A DNA stretch of 7,412 bases from Stenotrophomonas maltophilia (GTDB lineage Bacteria; Pseudomonadota; Gammaproteobacteria; Xanthomonadales; Xanthomonadaceae). Where the stretch lies: NCBI GenBank assembly GCA_002387845.1, contig DGLB01000031.1:1-7412 (forward strand), in the 5' to 3' direction. Position 1 is the first letter of the stretch, and the number at the start of each line of letters is the position of its first letter. The notes under the pieces were generated by a model. It saw nothing but the letters and a program-made list of their open reading frames with translations. It did no database searches and was not told where the DNA came from. Both the position numbers and the translations under genes were made by a program. Of this stretch, positions 5,509-7,412 are shown in pieces.

Positions 5509-6633
5509 TTACGAGGTCATGCGGTCCCAGAAGCCCTTGACGCCATCCAGGAAGGTGGCCGACTTCGGCGAGTGTTTACGTGCTTCCTCGCCCACGAAGG
5601 TGGCTTCGAACTGCTCCAGCAGCTTGCGCTGGTCGGTGGTGAGGTTGACCGGCGTTTCCACCACGACGCGGCAGTACAGGTCGCCTTCGCTGCGGCTGCG
5701 CACCGAACGCACGCCCTTGCCGCGCAGGCGGAACAGCTTGCCGGTCTGGGTTTCCGCCGGAATGCGGATCTCCGCGTAACCGCCGAGGGTGGCCACGCGC
5801 ACGGTGTCGCCCAGTGCCGCCTGCGAGATGCGGATCGGCACTTCGCAGTGCAGGTCATCGCCATCGCGCTGGAAAATATCGTGGTCGCGCACGCGCACTT
5901 CCACATACAGGTCGCCCGGCGGCGTACCGGTTGGGCCCGCTTCGCCTTCACCGGCCAGGCGGATGCGGTCGCCGGTGTCCACGCCCGCAGGCACCTTCAC
6001 CGACAACACCTTGTCTTCCTCGACACGGCCATTGCCGTGGCAGGTCTTGCAGGGGGTCTGGATGATCTGGCCGCGGCCGTTGCAGTTGTGGCAGGCCTGC
6101 TGCATGGCGAAGATGCCGCGCTGGATGCGCACCTGGCCATGGCCCTTGCAGACCGAGCAGGTTTCCACCTTGCCGTCTTCCGAGCCGCTGCCGTGGCAGT
6201 CATCGCACTCGGCCAGGGTCGGAATCTCGATGCGGCGCTCAATGCCACGCACCGCTTCTTCCAGGTCCAGCTCCATCACGTAACCGATGTCGGCACCGCG
6301 ACGCGCCTGGCGCTGCCCGCCGCCGGCACCCCCGAAGATGTTGCCGAAAATGTCGCCGAAAATGTCGCCCATGTCCGGACCGCCCGGACCACCGCCGCCC
6401 ATGCCGTGCTCGAACGCGGCGTGGCCGTGGGCGTCGTACATGCGGCGCTTGTTGGTATCGGACAGGGTCTCGTACGCCTCCTTGCACTCCTTGAAGGAGG
6501 CTTCGGCGGCGGCATCACCCGGATTGCGGTCAGGGTGGAACTTCATCGCGCAACGGCGATAGGCCTTCTTCAGTTCTTCTTCGCTGGCGGTGCGGGTCAC
6601 GCCCAGCACTTCGTAATAGTCGCGCTTGCTCAT
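5509..6633 (-). CDS. dnaJ: Chaperone protein DnaJ (Hsp40)
   Basis: This 374-residue co-chaperone delivers unfolded proteins to DnaK and stimulates its ATPase. All class-I domains are present in order. The J domain (about 1-70) has HPD at 33-35. The Gly/Phe region (75-106) includes DIFGDIFGNIF. The zinc domain has four CxxCxGxG repeats: CDDCHGSG 143-150, CSVCKGHG 159-166, CHNCNGRG 181-188 and CKTCHGNG 195-202. C-terminal substrate-binding domains follow, with KVPAGVDTGDRIRLAGEGEA (213-232) and GDLYCRVVVETPVNL (317-331). Length and blocks agree with E. coli DnaJ (376 aa). The start at 6633 is chosen because MSKRDYYEVLGV is the family N terminus; the frame is open upstream to a GTG at 6675, but those 14 residues match nothing in the family. 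Only a weak GAAG precedes the ATG. The gene lies 117 bp after dnaK and is probably cotranscribed with it. Confidence 0.98.
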   Translation of the reverse strand: MSKRDYYEVLGVTRTASEEELKKAYRRCAMKFHPDRNPGDAAAEASFKECKEAYETLSDTNKRRMYDAHGHAAFEHGMGGGGPGGPDMGDIFGDIFGNIFGGAGGGQRQARRGADIGYVMELDLEEAVRGIERRIEIPTLAECDDCHGSGSEDGKVETCSVCKGHGQVRIQRGIFAMQQACHNCNGRGQIIQTPCKTCHGNGRVEEDKVLSVKVPAGVDTGDRIRLAGEGEAGPTGTPPGDLYVEVRVRDHDIFQRDGDDLHCEVPIRISQAALGDTVRVATLGGYAEIRIPAETQTGKLFRLRGKGVRSVRSRSEGDLYCRVVVETPVNLTTDQRKLLEQFEATFVGEEARKHSPKSATFLDGVKGFWDRMTS

Positions 6634-6656
6634 AACTTCAATCGTTGTCCGGCAGT

Positions 6657-6679
6657 CGGGTGTCGCCCCCGACACACCG
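6657..6679 (-). other. Hairpin in the dnaJ leader
   Basis: GTGTCG (6660-6665) and CGACAC (6670-6675) pair around a C4 loop (GGGG on the mRNA). Beyond a bulged base (6676) the stem gains three more pairs (CGG 6657-6659 with CCG 6677-6679). It ends 23 nt before the dnaJ ATG, so it does not cover the ribosome-binding region directly. It may affect dnaJ translation or mRNA processing; function is unproven. Confidence 0.25.
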
Positions 6680-6710
6680 GGCTGCGGCGGTCAGGATCTG
6701 AGATGTGACA

Positions 6711-6738
6711 ACGGGACGCTGCCTGCGCAGCGTCCCGT
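6711..6738 (-). terminator. Hairpin between dnaK and dnaJ, attenuating or mRNA-stabilising
   Basis: A perfect 12-bp GC-rich stem (ACGGGACGCTGC, 6711-6722, with its complement at 6727-6738) has a 4-nt loop. With one bulged A (6710) it can gain three more pairs (GAC/GTC). It begins 12 nt after the dnaK stop codon on the transcribed strand. The sequence after it (TGTCACATC on the mRNA) has no U-run, so full Rho-independent termination is unlikely. Partial termination or 3'-end protection, giving more dnaK than dnaJ message, fits the known excess of DnaK over DnaJ in bacteria; that link is inference. Confidence 0.55.
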
Positions 6739-6750
6739 GTCGCGTCTGGA

Positions 6751-7412
6751 TCAGGACTTCTTGTCGTCCTTGACTTCGGTGAACTCGGCATCGACCACGT
6801 CGTCGTGGGCTGCCGAACCGCCGTTGCCGGCCGACTCGCCACCCGGGGCGGCACCGCCCTGGTCAGACGCCGACGCCGCTGCGAACAGCGACTGGCCGGC
6901 TTCTTCCAGCGCCTTCGACTTGGCTTCGATCTGGGCCTTGTCGTCGCCCTTCATCGCGGTTTCCAGGTCGGCCAGGGCCGATTCCACCTTGCCGATCACA
7001 TCGCCGCCGACCTTGCTGCCGTGTTCGGTGATCGCGGTACGGGTACCGTGGATCAGCGCGTCGGCCTGGTTGCGGGCCTGGACCAGCTCGTGGAACTTCT
7101 TGTCCTCTTCGCGGTTGGCTTCGGCATCGGCCACCATGCGTGCGATTTCGTCCTCGGACAGACCCGAACCGGCCTTGATCTCGACCTTCTGTTCCTTGTT
7201 GGTCTTCTTGTCCTTGGCCGACACGTGCAGGATGCCGTTGGCGTCGATGTCGAACGACACTTCCACCTGCGGCAGGCCGCGCGGAGCCGGTTCAATGCCC
7301 GACAGGTCGAACTTGGCCAGCGACTTGTTGAAGCGGGCCTGTTCGCGCTCACCCTGCAGCACGTGCACGGTCACGGCCGACTGGTTGTCCTCGGCAGTGG
7401 AGAACACCTGCG
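6751..7412 (-). CDS. dnaK: Chaperone protein DnaK (Hsp70), C-terminal third; 5' part outside window
   Basis: About 220 residues are visible of a protein that is usually ~640 long. The sequence begins QVFSTAEDNQSAVTVHVLQG, which matches the substrate-binding beta domain of E. coli DnaK almost exactly. It continues through APRGLPQVEVSFDIDANGIL and HVSAKDK, then the helical lid (EQKVEIKAGSGLSEDEIARM to the LADLETAMKGDDKAQIEAKS region). It ends with a flexible Gly/Ala/Ser-rich tail and the conserved C-terminal motif DDVVDAEFTEVKDDKKS. The ATPase domain lies beyond the right edge. DnaK binds unfolded chains and works with DnaJ, encoded just downstream, and GrpE, expected upstream of dnaK. The promoter is outside the window, so heat-shock control cannot be judged here. 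Confidence 0.98.
   Translation of the reverse strand, partial: QVFSTAEDNQSAVTVHVLQGEREQARFNKSLAKFDLSGIEPAPRGLPQVEVSFDIDANGILHVSAKDKKTNKEQKVEIKAGSGLSEDEIARMVADAEANREEDKKFHELVQARNQADALIHGTRTAITEHGSKVGGDVIGKVESALADLETAMKGDDKAQIEAKSKALEEAGQSLFAAASASDQGGAAPGGESAGNGGSAAHDDVVDAEFTEVKDDKKS

Noticed and set aside
6634..6675. Upstream in-frame GTG start for dnaJ
   Set aside because: The 14 extra residues do not match DnaJ proteins, which begin at M(A/S)KRDYYE, and the region is occupied by a hairpin.
5572..6708. A 378-codon + strand open frame with a VAENVAENVAH repeat opposite dnaJ
   Set aside because: The repeat is simply the antisense of the DIFGDIFGNIF stretch of the DnaJ Gly/Phe region; dnaJ explains the conservation.
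1..7412. CRISPR array, tRNA, rRNA, insertion sequence, phage or toxin-antitoxin module
   Set aside because: No spaced direct repeats, tRNA cloverleaf, transposase or phage protein motifs were seen on either strand; the gene content is ordinary core chromosome.

Overview
The window looks like a housekeeping stretch of chromosome from a high-GC gammaproteobacterium of the Xanthomonadaceae, most likely Stenotrophomonas or a close relative. This rests on the GC-rich codon use, the grpE-dnaK-dnaJ type order, the style of the proteins (for example the N-terminally extended PdxY-like kinase) and TAGAAT boxes placed right against start codons. The species assignment is inference; no search was run.

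Left part, + strand (1-3252): the C-terminal part of an Ala/Pro-rich protein of unknown function (cut by the window edge), then a YigZ/IMPACT family protein, then a complete MsbA-related ABC half-exporter whose start overlaps the yigZ stop by 4 bp (ATGA). A 59-residue small protein with a perfect Shine-Dalgarno sequence follows 67 bp later. The middle gap (3253-3407) separates convergent transcription units. It holds one perfect and two near-perfect DnaA-box-like 9-mers, two of which form the arms of a strong hairpin next to the tyrA stop codon.

Right part, - strand (7412 down to 3408): dnaK (C-terminal third, 5' part outside the window) and dnaJ, separated by a short gap with two hairpins. 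A 24-bp perfect inverted repeat with T-runs on both sides lies between dnaJ and the next unit. That unit is a pyridoxal kinase gene (pdxY) overlapping by 4 bp (GTGA) a prephenate dehydrogenase gene with a C-terminal ACT domain (tyrA). The chaperone pair belongs to the heat-shock/protein-folding system. The pdxY-tyrA pair joins vitamin B6 salvage to tyrosine synthesis, whose last transamination step needs PLP.

I did not find an undescribed multi-gene system, mobile element, tRNA, rRNA or CRISPR array. The items most worth a second look are the TonB-receptor-like motif in the Ala/Pro-rich protein, the unlisted 59-aa protein, the DnaA-box cluster, the long inverted repeat, and the possibility that pdxY and yigZ are transcribed as leaderless mRNAs.
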